The position numbers were made by a program, and so were the translations under genes. This document shows positions 27,229 to 35,801 of a DNA stretch of 64,000 nucleotides, piece after piece. The stretch is taken from positions 42,015 to 106,014 of the forward strand of contig URAZ01000004.1 of the NCBI GenBank assembly GCA_900545925.1. Direction: 5' to 3'. Under the pieces are notes generated by a model, which was not told where the DNA came from, did not search any database, and worked only from the letters and a program-made list of their open reading frames with translations. This DNA is from an uncultured Eubacteriales bacterium. GTDB lineage: Bacteria; Bacillota; Clostridia; Oscillospirales; Oscillospiraceae. Every line of letters starts with the position of its first letter. Position 1 is the stretch's first letter.

Positions 27229-28608
27229 TCAACCGTTCGGGCTCGGCGCATCCAGCACGGTCTTGCAGGCGTTTAAGACCTTTGCGGCGATGGGCGCGGC
27301 CGTCTGGCTGCCGGAGCCGCCGCACTCGGCAAAGACGACGAACGCGAGCGGATATGCCTCATCCTGCACGAAGCCCGCGAACATTGCGTCTGCCGGGCCG
27401 TTTTCGCGCTCCGCTGTGCCGGACTTGGCGCAGACCGTCAAAGAGCCGAACTGCCACGCGCCGTACTGGTTCACGACCGCGCCGCGCATCATGCTGCCCA
27501 GCGCCTCGGCAGTTTCTTCGGACAGCAGCCGCCCGGTCGTTTTCGTTTCTGCCTCATAGACCGTCTGGCCCGCGCGGGAAATCTTCTGCATGAGATACGG
27601 CTCCGCCGCCTCTCCGCCGTTTGCGATCACGCCCATAAAGCGCAGGAACTGGATTGCCGTGATCTGGTCGGTGTACTGGCCGATTCCGGCCCAGGCGACG
27701 CTGCCGTCGTCTGCGTTTGACAAATCGACGGTCGAGCGGGCGGTATAGCCGTCGCAGGTGAGCGTTCCGTTGAGGCCCAGCTTATCGCAGACCGCCTGCA
27801 GCGCGTCTTTGCCGAGGGACGCGGCCAGTTCGCCGTAATAGACGTTGCACGAATGCGCCAGCGCCTCCGGCATGGCAAGCGTCCCATGACTGGACATACA
27901 GATGATCTCCTGCCCGCCGATGATGGTTTTCCCGGTGCAGGTATGTGTCTCGGTCTGCGCGGACGCGCTTTTTTCCAGCGCTGCGGCGCTGGTCACGAGT
28001 TTAAAAATGGAGCCGGGCGTATAGGCCGCGTCAAAGAAGCGGTTGAGATACACGCCGTCATATGTGCCCGTCTCGTCGCCCGCAATGTCGGGGATGTTGT
28101 CGGGATCGTAGCTGGGGCTGGTCACGGCGCACAAAATTTCGCCGGTTTTGTAGTTATAGACGCCCACTGCGCCGTGATAGCTGCCGAGCGCCTGCAAAGC
28201 TGCTTTCTGCACCTCGGCACTGATGGTGAGCCTTGCGCTGGCCGTGCCCTTGGACGCCTCGTTCAGGCCTGTGATCTTATCATAGCCGATCATCTGCTCG
28301 GCAAAATTGCCCAGCAGCGGCGCGCTGATATAGCCGTAGCGGTCGCCCAGCAGATGGACGGTCGCCTCGCGCACGGCCTCGTCGGTGCTGTACACACGGC
28401 CGTCGGTCGTGTTCAGAATGCGCACGCCGGAGCGGTCGTAAATTTTGCCGCCGGTGAGATTCGTGCCGGTATAGACGTGCGGACTGCCGGAAAACGTGAC
28501 CCATTTTTCGGCGTTTGCCGCGTATTTGACGCAGAAAGCCAGCGTGCCCACGGCAAGTACGGCGGCCAGAGCCAGCGCGAACAGCGCGCGGCGCGATACC
28601 TTTTTCAT
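27229..28608 (-). CDS. Class B penicillin-binding protein (transpeptidase)
   Basis: A 459-residue wall transpeptidase. One N-terminal membrane anchor (about residues 8-27), a short linker domain, and a transpeptidase domain with the active-site tetrad TPGSIFKL (Ser200, Lys203), the SCN motif (253-255) and KSGTAE (395-400). It is shorter than FtsI because the N-terminal dimerisation region is reduced, like PbpA partners of RodA/FtsW paralogues. Its ATG overlaps the stop of the FHA-SEDS gene by four bases, so the two are coupled and probably form one glycosyltransferase-transpeptidase complex. Confidence 0.93.
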   Translation of the reverse strand: MKKVSRRALFALALAAVLAVGTLAFCVKYAANAEKWVTFSGSPHVYTGTNLTGGKIYDRSGVRILNTTDGRVYSTDEAVREATVHLLGDRYGYISAPLLGNFAEQMIGYDKITGLNEASKGTASARLTISAEVQKAALQALGSYHGAVGVYNYKTGEILCAVTSPSYDPDNIPDIAGDETGTYDGVYLNRFFDAAYTPGSIFKLVTSAAALEKSASAQTETHTCTGKTIIGGQEIICMSSHGTLAMPEALAHSCNVYYGELAASLGKDALQAVCDKLGLNGTLTCDGYTARSTVDLSNADDGSVAWAGIGQYTDQITAIQFLRFMGVIANGGEAAEPYLMQKISRAGQTVYEAETKTTGRLLSEETAEALGSMMRGAVVNQYGAWQFGSLTVCAKSGTAERENGPADAMFAGFVQDEAYPLAFVVFAECGGSGSQTAAPIAAKVLNACKTVLDAPSPNG

Positions 28609-30398
28609 CTGCGCGCCTCCTTTTCGGCAGGACGCCGCCAGGCGGCGTCGGGGTCCTCCGGCGCAGGCTCGTCAACGGCGTCTTCCTCTGCGTCGGGTTC
28701 CTCTGGCAGCGGCGTGACGCCGTGCGGGACGCGGATGGCAACGGAGGCGTTCTGCCGGGTATCGGCGGCCTTAATAAAGGCCAGCAGGCCCCAGACGCAG
28801 ACCATGCTCGACCCGCCGTTCGATACGAACGGGAACGTCACGCCTGTAAGCGGCAGGAAATCCGCCATGCCGAACACGTTTAAAATCGTCTGCGTGACCA
28901 TGACCGTCACGGCCGCGCAGGCGCCGATGGTATAAAAGCAGCTTCTGCCCGCAGGCGCGGAACGCACGACGAAGCAGGCGAGAATCACAATACATGCGAC
29001 CATCAGAACCGCCATAATAAGCCCCCATTCCTCCGAAACGAAGGCGAAGACCAGATCGGTGTCCGACGCCGCGACATATTTGAGCCAGCCCTTTCCCGGC
29101 CCAAGGCCGAACAGGCCGCCTGAGGCGATGCACATCATCGAGCGCGTCTGGGAATACCCGGTCGTGAGCGCATAGTCCCACACATGGCCCCACGCCTCAA
29201 ACCGGTTTCGCGCGTAGGGTAAAAACCGCAGCACCAAAACGCCTGCGAAGCCTGTCGCGGCGATGGCCAGTGCGATCGTCGCAAAGTTGCCGGAGCGCAG
29301 GAACGCGATGACAAGGAACGCGACAAAGAAAATGATTGCGGTGCCAAAGTCCTTCATGAGCGCCAGACACGCGCAGATCACGGCGGAATAGGCGATGAAC
29401 AGCACGATATTGCGCTTTGCCATCAGCCGTGAGAGCGTGGACGCACCGACATAGATAAAGCAGACCTTGACAAACTCCGACGGTTGGAACGACACGCCGC
29501 CCAGCTGGATCCAGTTGCGCGCGCCGAATTTTTCCACGCCGAAGAGTAGATTAAATGCCAGCAGTCCGATACCTGCTACGGCGGCCAGATACCGCACAGC
29601 CTTTGCCCGCTCCAGATCGCGCAGCGACCAGCAGACGACCAGAAATACACACACGCCCGCAACGATTGCAAGCAATTCTTTGATCAGACTTTCCGGTGCG
29701 GAACTCGACACAACGGCAAGTCCCATCGTGCACAGGAAAAACGCCAGTGTCTCCGCCTCAAAGCCGGTTCTGCGGAACACGCGCAAACCGAGATACAGCG
29801 CCCACTCCAGCCCAATCAGTCCGCCGAAGGCGGTCAACTCCAGCGCGGGATCGCAGCCGCCGAGAATCAGCTGCAGCGCTGTCAGCAGCTGGAACAGCGT
29901 CAGAAGCAGCAGCGTCGGCACCTGATGCACGGCGTGGCCGGCCCGCGTGCGGGTGCCGGCCTGAATGCGCTCCTGCTCCTTTGTCAGAGGGATGAGCGTA
30001 AAATTTATACCGCCCATCGTAATGACATCACCGAAGCGCAGCGCAGAGAGAGCCGTCTGCTTTCCGTTGACAAATACGCCGGATTTGGAGTGCGCGTCGG
30101 AGATCGTCCAGCTGCCGTCGTCGTAGCGCGTTAAGACTGCGTGCGTGCGCGAGACGGTTGGGTAGCCAAGCTGTACATCACAGCCTGCACCGCGGCCGAT
30201 AAGGCTTTCCCAGTGCGTGACAGGGATGTGTGCGCCGTCCGGCGTAGTGAGCCATGCCCAAACCTCCGGCTCCGGCCGGAACGTCAGCAGACTCACCGCG
30301 CAGCGGATCAGAATGCCGAGCGCGAGCACCGGGAACAGATAGCACAGCCACGGGACGGGCTCAAATTGTGAAAAAAACGTAGTCAGTGCGTCCTGCAT
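28605..30398 (-). CDS. FHA domain fused to SEDS peptidoglycan polymerase (FtsW/RodA/SpoVE)
   Basis: A 597-residue fusion. One membrane segment (about 18-38) is followed by a complete FHA domain: LIGRG (Arg69), TVSRTHAVL (Ser83, His86) and VNGKQ (Asn111), the residues that read phosphothreonine. From about residue 155 comes a ten-segment SEDS domain with ARNWIQLGG, SFQPSEFVK, MKDFGTAI and FVSNGGSS. SEDS proteins polymerise glycan strands with a class B PBP, which is the next gene. The fusion suggests that a Ser/Thr kinase signal controls the polymerase; no kinase gene is in the window. It begins 28 bases after the AI-2E permease gene. Confidence 0.93.
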   Translation of the reverse strand: MQDALTTFFSQFEPVPWLCYLFPVLALGILIRCAVSLLTFRPEPEVWAWLTTPDGAHIPVTHWESLIGRGAGCDVQLGYPTVSRTHAVLTRYDDGSWTISDAHSKSGVFVNGKQTALSALRFGDVITMGGINFTLIPLTKEQERIQAGTRTRAGHAVHQVPTLLLLTLFQLLTALQLILGGCDPALELTAFGGLIGLEWALYLGLRVFRRTGFEAETLAFFLCTMGLAVVSSSAPESLIKELLAIVAGVCVFLVVCWSLRDLERAKAVRYLAAVAGIGLLAFNLLFGVEKFGARNWIQLGGVSFQPSEFVKVCFIYVGASTLSRLMAKRNIVLFIAYSAVICACLALMKDFGTAIIFFVAFLVIAFLRSGNFATIALAIAATGFAGVLVLRFLPYARNRFEAWGHVWDYALTTGYSQTRSMMCIASGGLFGLGPGKGWLKYVAASDTDLVFAFVSEEWGLIMAVLMVACIVILACFVVRSAPAGRSCFYTIGACAAVTVMVTQTILNVFGMADFLPLTGVTFPFVSNGGSSMVCVWGLLAFIKAADTRQNASVAIRVPHGVTPLPEEPDAEEDAVDEPAPEDPDAAWRRPAEKEARR

Positions 30399-30426
30399 GC
30401 GAAATTCTCCATGAAGCAGCCGTTGT

Positions 30427-31671
30427 TCAAACGTCGGTCTTTTGCGCCTCCCCGGGCAGGTCGGCGACTTCGCTGATGGAACAGTAGGCTGTCGTGTCGG
30501 TGGTCAGATTCTTTTTGCGAAGCTTATTGTTGACAGAGTCGGAAATGAGCAGGTAAATGATCGCAAACACCGGCACGCCCAGAATCATGCCCGTAAAGCC
30601 GAAGAGGCTGGCGGCAATGGTAATGGACGCAAGCACCCAGAAGCCCGAAATGCCGACGGTGTTGCCGAGAATCTTCGGCCCGATGACGTTGCCGTCCACC
30701 TGCTGCAGGACAAGAATGAAGATGACAAAATAGAACGCCTGCAGAGGGTTCACCAGCAGAATGAGGAACGCGCACGGCACAAGGCCGATGATCGGCCCGA
30801 AGAACGGGATGACATTCGTCACGCCGATGACCGTGGCGATCAGAGCCGGGTACGGCATTTTGAGGATCAGAATACCGATGTAACACAGAATGCCGATGAT
30901 GGCGGAATCGACGATCTTACCGATGACGAAGCCGTTGAACACGCGGTAGATGTTGCGGCCGAGGTAGAAAATATGATCGGCTCCCTTGGGAGGGAACAGG
31001 GCGACGATGATTTTCTTGCTCTGCGCCTGAAATGTCTCCTTCGACCAGAGAATATAGATCGACGCGACAAAGCCGATGAGGAAGTTCATAAAGCCCTTGA
31101 CAAAGGCGACTACGGAACTGGTGAGCGTGGTCAGAAGCTTCTGCACGTCCTGCAAAAACGTCGTGGTGATCCAGTTGTTGATAAAGTCGTAGATTTTGCC
31201 GAGCGCTGTATCGACGTAGCTTTGGATTTCGGGATTATCCTCCAGAATGGTCGTGACCCAGCGGTCGATACTGGTATAGTATGTCTCCGCGTTGTCCACG
31301 ATTCCGACGACGCTCTCATACAGCTGCGGCAGCAGCATGGAGAAGAATGCGTACAAAACCAGAACGGCCACGACAACGCCGACAAAGATGCCCGCTGCGC
31401 GGCTCAGATTGCGGACGAGCGTGGGCTTGAGTTTCGTTTTCTGTTCCAGCAGCGGCAGAAGGCGGCTGTCAACGAAGCGTACGATCGGGTTCAGAAGAAA
31501 CGCGATCACCACGCCGAAGATCAGCGGCTCCAGAATCGTTTCCAACGCGGTCAGAACGCCGAAGAAGCCCGGCAGATTCGTAAAGATCACGACGAGCAGA
31601 ATGCTGATAAAGATCACGACGAGCGCTGTCAGACCCCATTTGATGTATGGCTTGTCCCGGTGTTCGTTCAT
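30427..31671 (-). CDS. AI-2E family transporter (YdgG/PerM-like permease)
   Basis: A 414-residue membrane protein of the AI-2 exporter/PerM superfamily. It has N-terminal paired helices, a central soluble helical stretch (about 115-200), and C-terminal helices with the GVTNVIPFFGPIIG motif. Members have been linked to autoinducer export, ion exchange or other efflux, so the name does not fix a substrate. It has a promoter overlapping the end of nfo and is first of the five-gene envelope run. Confidence 0.9.
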   Translation of the reverse strand: MNEHRDKPYIKWGLTALVVIFISILLVVIFTNLPGFFGVLTALETILEPLIFGVVIAFLLNPIVRFVDSRLLPLLEQKTKLKPTLVRNLSRAAGIFVGVVVAVLVLYAFFSMLLPQLYESVVGIVDNAETYYTSIDRWVTTILEDNPEIQSYVDTALGKIYDFINNWITTTFLQDVQKLLTTLTSSVVAFVKGFMNFLIGFVASIYILWSKETFQAQSKKIIVALFPPKGADHIFYLGRNIYRVFNGFVIGKIVDSAIIGILCYIGILILKMPYPALIATVIGVTNVIPFFGPIIGLVPCAFLILLVNPLQAFYFVIFILVLQQVDGNVIGPKILGNTVGISGFWVLASITIAASLFGFTGMILGVPVFAIIYLLISDSVNNKLRKKNLTTDTTAYCSISEVADLPGEAQKTDV

Positions 31672-31709
31672 GCGCGACTCTCCTTTTTTGTTTCCGTATT
31701 ATTTTATTT

Positions 31710-31738
31710 AAGGTATCATATTTGGCGGAAAACGTCAA
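31710..31738 (-). promoter_or_regulatory. Promoter for the envelope operon
   Basis: On the minus strand TTGACG and TACCTT are separated by 17 bases; the -35 overlaps the nfo stop codon. Confidence 0.55.
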
Positions 31739-32574
31739 TTCAGAGATTCTCCTAATGTGCGCAGCAGCGCGAGTTCCTCCGCATAGCCCGGCAGTTCATT
31801 GGGCGTCTCGAGAATCATGGGCAGCCCCTGCAGGGCCGGGTGGTGCAGGATGCGCCGGAATGTTTCGAGGCCCAGATAGCCCTGCCCGATTTTTTCGTGC
31901 CGGTCCTTATGCGCGCCGCAGGGATTTTTGCTGTCATTCAGATGCAGTGCCTTCAGCCGGTCAAGGCCGATCACGCGGTCAAATTCCGCCAGCACGCCGT
32001 CCAGATCGTTTCTGATGTCATAGCCTGCATCCGATACATGACAGGTGTCGAGACACACGCCGAGAAGCTTTCCGCAGCGGCTGGCGTCAAGAATCGCGCG
32101 CAGTTCTTCAAACCTGCCGCCGACCTCGCTTCCCTTGCCGGACATCGTTTCGAGCAGAACGGTCGTGTGCTGCTCCGGGCGGACGACTGCGTCCAGACAT
32201 GCGGCGATCAGGTCGATTCCCGTTTCGATGCCCTGCCCGACGTGGCTGCCGGGATGGAAATTGTAGAAATTGCCGGGCGTCAGTTCCATGCGCAGCAGGT
32301 CATCTGCGAAAACCTCGCGGGCAAACTCGCGCGTCCGCTCATCCTTGGAGCAGGGGTTCAGCGTATACGGCGCATGCGCCACGAGCGGGCCCAGCCGCCC
32401 GTCCCGCTGCATCTGTACGAGCGTGGCGGCGTCCGCCGGGTCGGCGCTTTTTGCTGCGCCGCCGCGCGGATTGCGCGTGAAGAACTGAAAAGTGTTCGCG
32501 CCGATGGACAGCGCGGTTTTTCCCATTGTAGCGTAGCCCTTCGACGAGGACAAATGGCAGCCCAGATACAGCAT
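31735..32574 (-). CDS. nfo: Endonuclease IV
   Basis: A 279-residue AP endonuclease of base-excision repair with a TIM-barrel and three-zinc site. It begins MLYLGCHLSSSKG; FNFHPGS-like FYNFHPGSHVG, LLETMSGKGSEVG (Glu ligand), VCLDTCHVSDAG and LHLNDSKNPCGAHKDRHEKIGQG carry the metal ligands. The ATG at 32574 follows GGGAGG; the frame runs open further upstream without a ribosome site. It is divergent from the WYL regulator. Confidence 0.95.
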   Translation of the reverse strand: MLYLGCHLSSSKGYATMGKTALSIGANTFQFFTRNPRGGAAKSADPADAATLVQMQRDGRLGPLVAHAPYTLNPCSKDERTREFAREVFADDLLRMELTPGNFYNFHPGSHVGQGIETGIDLIAACLDAVVRPEQHTTVLLETMSGKGSEVGGRFEELRAILDASRCGKLLGVCLDTCHVSDAGYDIRNDLDGVLAEFDRVIGLDRLKALHLNDSKNPCGAHKDRHEKIGQGYLGLETFRRILHHPALQGLPMILETPNELPGYAEELALLRTLGESLN

Positions 32575-32602
32575 AAGCGGCCTCCCGGAATCAGTTTTCT
32601 GT

Positions 32603-32631
32603 ATTTTATCACAATTCCGGAAAATCCGCAA
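32603..32631 (-). promoter_or_regulatory. Promoter for nfo
   Basis: On the minus strand TTGCGG and TAAAAT are separated by 17 bases, 28 bases before the ATG. Confidence 0.6.
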
Positions 32632-32637
32632 TTCCAC

Positions 32638-32687
32638 TTGCTCCCGGCGCGGAAAATCTGTACAATAACTATACCACATATACCACA
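32638..32687 (+). promoter_or_regulatory. Promoter and direct-repeat operator of the WYL gene
   Basis: TTGCTC and TACAAT are 17 bases apart (32638-32666). The tandem 9-mer TATACCACATATACCACA lies at 32670-32687 over the expected transcription start and could be an autoregulatory site. Confidence 0.6.
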
Positions 32688-32706
32688 CTGACAGGAGGCG
32701 CAGACG

Positions 32707-33684
32707 ATGGGAAGGACGGAGAATCAGAAGCTGAAGCTGCTGTATTTAAAGGAACTGTTCGAGCGGCAGTCGGACGAGGAGCATCTGCTCTCCATGCAGG
32801 ATATTCTGGACGCACTTGCCGCCCGGGACATCCGTGCCGAGCGTAAGAGCGTCTACGACGATATTTTGTGTCTGCAGCAGTTCGGCATGGATATCGTGAC
32901 GGTCAAGGGTCGGCACGGCGGGTATTTTCTCGCTTCGCGCACGTTTGAACTGCCGGAACTGAAGCTTCTGGTCGATGCGGTGCAGTCGAGCAAATTCCTG
33001 TCGGAGCGGAAGTCCATGCAGCTGATCGCCAAGCTTGAGACGCTTGCCAGCCAGTATGCCGCCGGGAGCCTGCGGCGGCAGGTCACGGTCGCCGGGCGCG
33101 TCAAGACTATGAACGAGAGCGTCTATTATTCCGTCGATCTGCTGCATGAGGCCATCCAGAAAAACAGCCGTATCACGTTCCGCTATTTTGACTATGATCT
33201 GAACGGAGCCCGCCGCTATCGGCCGGGCCTCTATGCCGCCAGCCCCTATGCGCTGTGCTGGCAGGATGAAAATTATTATCTCATCGCGCATTCTGAACGT
33301 CACGGGCTGACGCATTACCGCGTGGATAAGATGGCTTCGATCAGTCTGACAGGGGAGCCGCGCTATATGGACGCACAGATGCGCGATCTTGATCTGTCCG
33401 AATACGGCAAGAATGTCTTCGGCATGTTCGCGGGCAGCCGCGAACAGCTGCGGCTGCGCTTTGACCGCTCGCTCACGGGCGTCGTGATCGACCGCTTCGG
33501 ACGCGGCACCCCCTGCGTCCCGGACGGGCCGGACGCGTTTGTCTGCACGGTCGAGGTCGCGGTGTCGCCGAACTTTTTCGGCTGGCTCGCCTCGTTCGGC
33601 GCGCGGGCGCAGATCCTCTCGCCGGAACCCGTCCGGGAGGCGTTCGTCGCCCTGTGCCGGGAGGCGGAGGCGGCAAACAGCTGA
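32707..33684 (+). CDS. WYL-domain transcriptional regulator
   Basis: A 325-residue regulator with an N-terminal winged helix (about residues 1-75) and a WYL ligand-sensing domain (about 140-230), then a C-terminal WCX-like region. WYL domains bind nucleic acid or related ligands, and such proteins control DNA-damage or phage-defence genes in many bacteria. Here it is divergent from the repair gene nfo, so control of nfo is possible (inference). ACAGGAGG precedes the ATG. Confidence 0.9.
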   Translation: MGRTENQKLKLLYLKELFERQSDEEHLLSMQDILDALAARDIRAERKSVYDDILCLQQFGMDIVTVKGRHGGYFLASRTFELPELKLLVDAVQSSKFLSERKSMQLIAKLETLASQYAAGSLRRQVTVAGRVKTMNESVYYSVDLLHEAIQKNSRITFRYFDYDLNGARRYRPGLYAASPYALCWQDENYYLIAHSERHGLTHYRVDKMASISLTGEPRYMDAQMRDLDLSEYGKNVFGMFAGSREQLRLRFDRSLTGVVIDRFGRGTPCVPDGPDAFVCTVEVAVSPNFFGWLASFGARAQILSPEPVREAFVALCREAEAANS

Positions 33685-33720
33685 GTTGAACGCAAAAACC
33701 TGTTTTTTTGTAAATACCAC

Positions 33721-33823
33721 TGGAAAAATCCGCGCGGATATTGTATGATAGAAGCTGGAATGCAACAAGAAGCAAAATGAATTTTCCTGCGAGGCAAATC
33801 AATCCCACATAAACGCAGGAAAA
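33721..33823 (+). promoter_or_regulatory. Promoter and leader hairpin of the transketolase operon
   Basis: TGGAAA and TATGAT are 17 bases apart (33721-33749). In the leader TTTTCCTGCG (33782-33791) pairs with CGCAGGAAAA (33814-33823) across a 22-base loop. No T-run follows, so the function is unclear. Confidence 0.5.
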
Positions 33824-33856
33824 ATCCCGATTCTATGAACAAAGGAAGGAATTCAT

Positions 33857-34699
33857 ATGGAACAAACCAAACTGAAGGCGCTGGAACTGAACGCGGCCAA
33901 GGCGCGTCTTTATGGCGTCCAGATGGTGCACGACGCGGCCTCTGGCCATCCGGGCGGCTCAATGAGCTGCATGGACGTGCTGACGTACCTGTACTTTGCA
34001 GAAATGCACGTTGATCCCAAGAACCCGCACGACCCCGATCGTGACCGCTTCGTCATGTCCAAGGGCCACTGCTCCCCCGCCATGTACCCGGTGCTGGCGC
34101 TGCGCGGCTTCTTCCCGGTTGAGGATCTCAAGATGTTCCGCCGCATCGACGGCCATATGTCCGGCCATGTGGAAATGAAATACGTCCCCGGCGTCGATAT
34201 GTCTACCGGCTCTCTGGGCCAGGGCATCTCCGTCGCTGTCGGCATGGCGCTGGCCGGTAAGGTCGCAAAGAAGGATTATCGTGTCTACGCCATTCTTGGC
34301 GACGGCGAGGTCGCCGAGGGTCAGGTCTGGGAGGCTATGATGGCCGCCAATAAGTACCACCTCGACAATCTATGCGCCTGCGTTGACGTCAACGGTCTGC
34401 AGATCGACGGCGAGACGAAGGACGTCATGCCCACCGAGCCGCTGGACAAGAAGTTCGAGTCTTTCGGTTGGCACGTTATTAAGATCGACGGCCATGACTT
34501 CGAGCAGATCGAAGCTGCCTATCGGGAAGCCGAGCAGACCAAGGGCCAGCCGACTATGATCCTCGCCAAGACCGTCAAGGGCAAGGGCGTAAGCTTCATG
34601 GAAAACAATGCAGGCTGGCATGGCAAGGCGCCCAACGATGAGCAGTGGGCACAGGCCAAGGCAGAGCTTGAAGCGAAGATCAAGGAACTGGAGGGTTAA
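33857..34699 (+). CDS. Transketolase, N-terminal (TPP-binding) subunit
   Basis: The 280-residue first half of a split transketolase of the pentose phosphate pathway. SGHPGGSMS, the SKGHCSPAMYP motif, GSLGQGIS and the TPP motif GDGEVAEGQVWEA with its NK segment are present. Split transketolases are common in anaerobic Firmicutes and archaea. AAGGAAGG precedes the ATG. The C-terminal subunit begins three bases after its stop. Confidence 0.95.
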   Translation: MEQTKLKALELNAAKARLYGVQMVHDAASGHPGGSMSCMDVLTYLYFAEMHVDPKNPHDPDRDRFVMSKGHCSPAMYPVLALRGFFPVEDLKMFRRIDGHMSGHVEMKYVPGVDMSTGSLGQGISVAVGMALAGKVAKKDYRVYAILGDGEVAEGQVWEAMMAANKYHLDNLCACVDVNGLQIDGETKDVMPTEPLDKKFESFGWHVIKIDGHDFEQIEAAYREAEQTKGQPTMILAKTVKGKGVSFMENNAGWHGKAPNDEQWAQAKAELEAKIKELEG

Positions 34700-34702
34700 A
34701 AA

Positions 34703-35650
34703 ATGGCTGAGAAAATTGCAACCCGTGAGGCATACGGCAAAGCGCTTGCCGCGCTGGCCGAAAAATATCCCGACCTTGTCTGCTTCGACGCAGACCTTGC
34801 AGGCGCGACCATGACGAAATATTTCAAGGCCGCCTGCCCGGAACGCTTTTTTGACATGGGCATTGCCGAGGCCGATATGGTCGGTGTTGCTGCCGGTATG
34901 AGCCTGTGCGGCTTCAAGCCCTTCGTCAACACGTTCGCCATGTTTGCAGCAGGCCGTGCGTGGGAGCAGGTTCGCAACTCCGTTGCCTACCCGCACCTGA
35001 ACGTCAAGGTCGTCGGCAGCCACGGTGGTCTGTCCGTCGGCGAGGACGGCGCGACCCATCAGTGCATCGAGGATTTCGCCATCATGCGCGCCATCCCCGG
35101 CATGCTGGTCCTGTGCCCGTGCGACGGCAATGAAATGCGTCTGGCCGTTGAGGCACTCGTCAATTATGAAGGCCCGGCCTACATGCGTCTGGGCCGTCTG
35201 GCCGTTGAGACTGTCACCGATTCTATCCCCGGCTATAAATTTGAACTCGGCAAGGGCGCAACGCTGCGCGACGGCACCGACGTGACCATTATCGCGGTCG
35301 GCATGAATGTGCAGATGGCGTTGGCCGCTGCTGACAAGCTGGCTGCCGAGGGCGTTTCCGCCCGCGTCATCGATATGCACACCATCAAGCCGCTCGACAC
35401 CGAGTTGGTTCTGAAAGCTGCAAAGGAGACTGGCGCGATTGTCACCACCGAAGAGGCCAACGTCCTCGGCGGTCTTGGCGCGGCAGTTGCCGAGTATCTG
35501 AGCGAGAATTATCCCGTGCCCGTCGTCCGTCACGGCGTCAACGACGAGTTTGGCCGCAGCGGCAAGGCCCCGCTGGTACTCGACGCCTACGGCGTCAACG
35601 CCGACGGCATCGTTGCCAAGGTCAAGCAGGCACTGGCAATGAAGAAATAA
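34703..35650 (+). CDS. Transketolase, C-terminal subunit
   Basis: The 315-residue second half, holding the pyrimidine-binding and C-terminal domains: DMGIAEADMVG (catalytic Glu), GFKPFVNTFAMFAAGRAWEQ, HGGLSVGEDGATHQ and the TTEEANVLGGLG transketolase-C motif. It probably forms a heterotetramer with the upstream subunit. GGAGGG before the start overlaps the end of the previous gene. Confidence 0.95.
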   Translation: MAEKIATREAYGKALAALAEKYPDLVCFDADLAGATMTKYFKAACPERFFDMGIAEADMVGVAAGMSLCGFKPFVNTFAMFAAGRAWEQVRNSVAYPHLNVKVVGSHGGLSVGEDGATHQCIEDFAIMRAIPGMLVLCPCDGNEMRLAVEALVNYEGPAYMRLGRLAVETVTDSIPGYKFELGKGATLRDGTDVTIIAVGMNVQMALAAADKLAAEGVSARVIDMHTIKPLDTELVLKAAKETGAIVTTEEANVLGGLGAAVAEYLSENYPVPVVRHGVNDEFGRSGKAPLVLDAYGVNADGIVAKVKQALAMKK

Positions 35651-35664
35651 GCAGATATGCAACC

Positions 35665-35698
35665 GCAGCCGCCTCCGATTTCCGGGGGCGGCTGTTTT
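35665..35698 (+). terminator. Terminator after the transketolase genes
   Basis: CAGCCGCC/GGCGGCTG stem followed by TTTT. Confidence 0.75.
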
Positions 35699-35725
35699 AA
35701 ACGGCGGGGCTCTGCGGAAAAGCAC

Positions 35726-35754
35726 TTGCCGGATGTTCTAAAATCGAGTATAAT
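35726..35754 (+). promoter_or_regulatory. Promoter for galK
   Basis: TTGCCG and a perfect TATAAT separated by 17 bases. Confidence 0.7.
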
Positions 35755-35801
35755 ATGGAAAAACTGACCCGCCGGAAGGCGGAGAACGGAGGCATTTGAA
35801 G

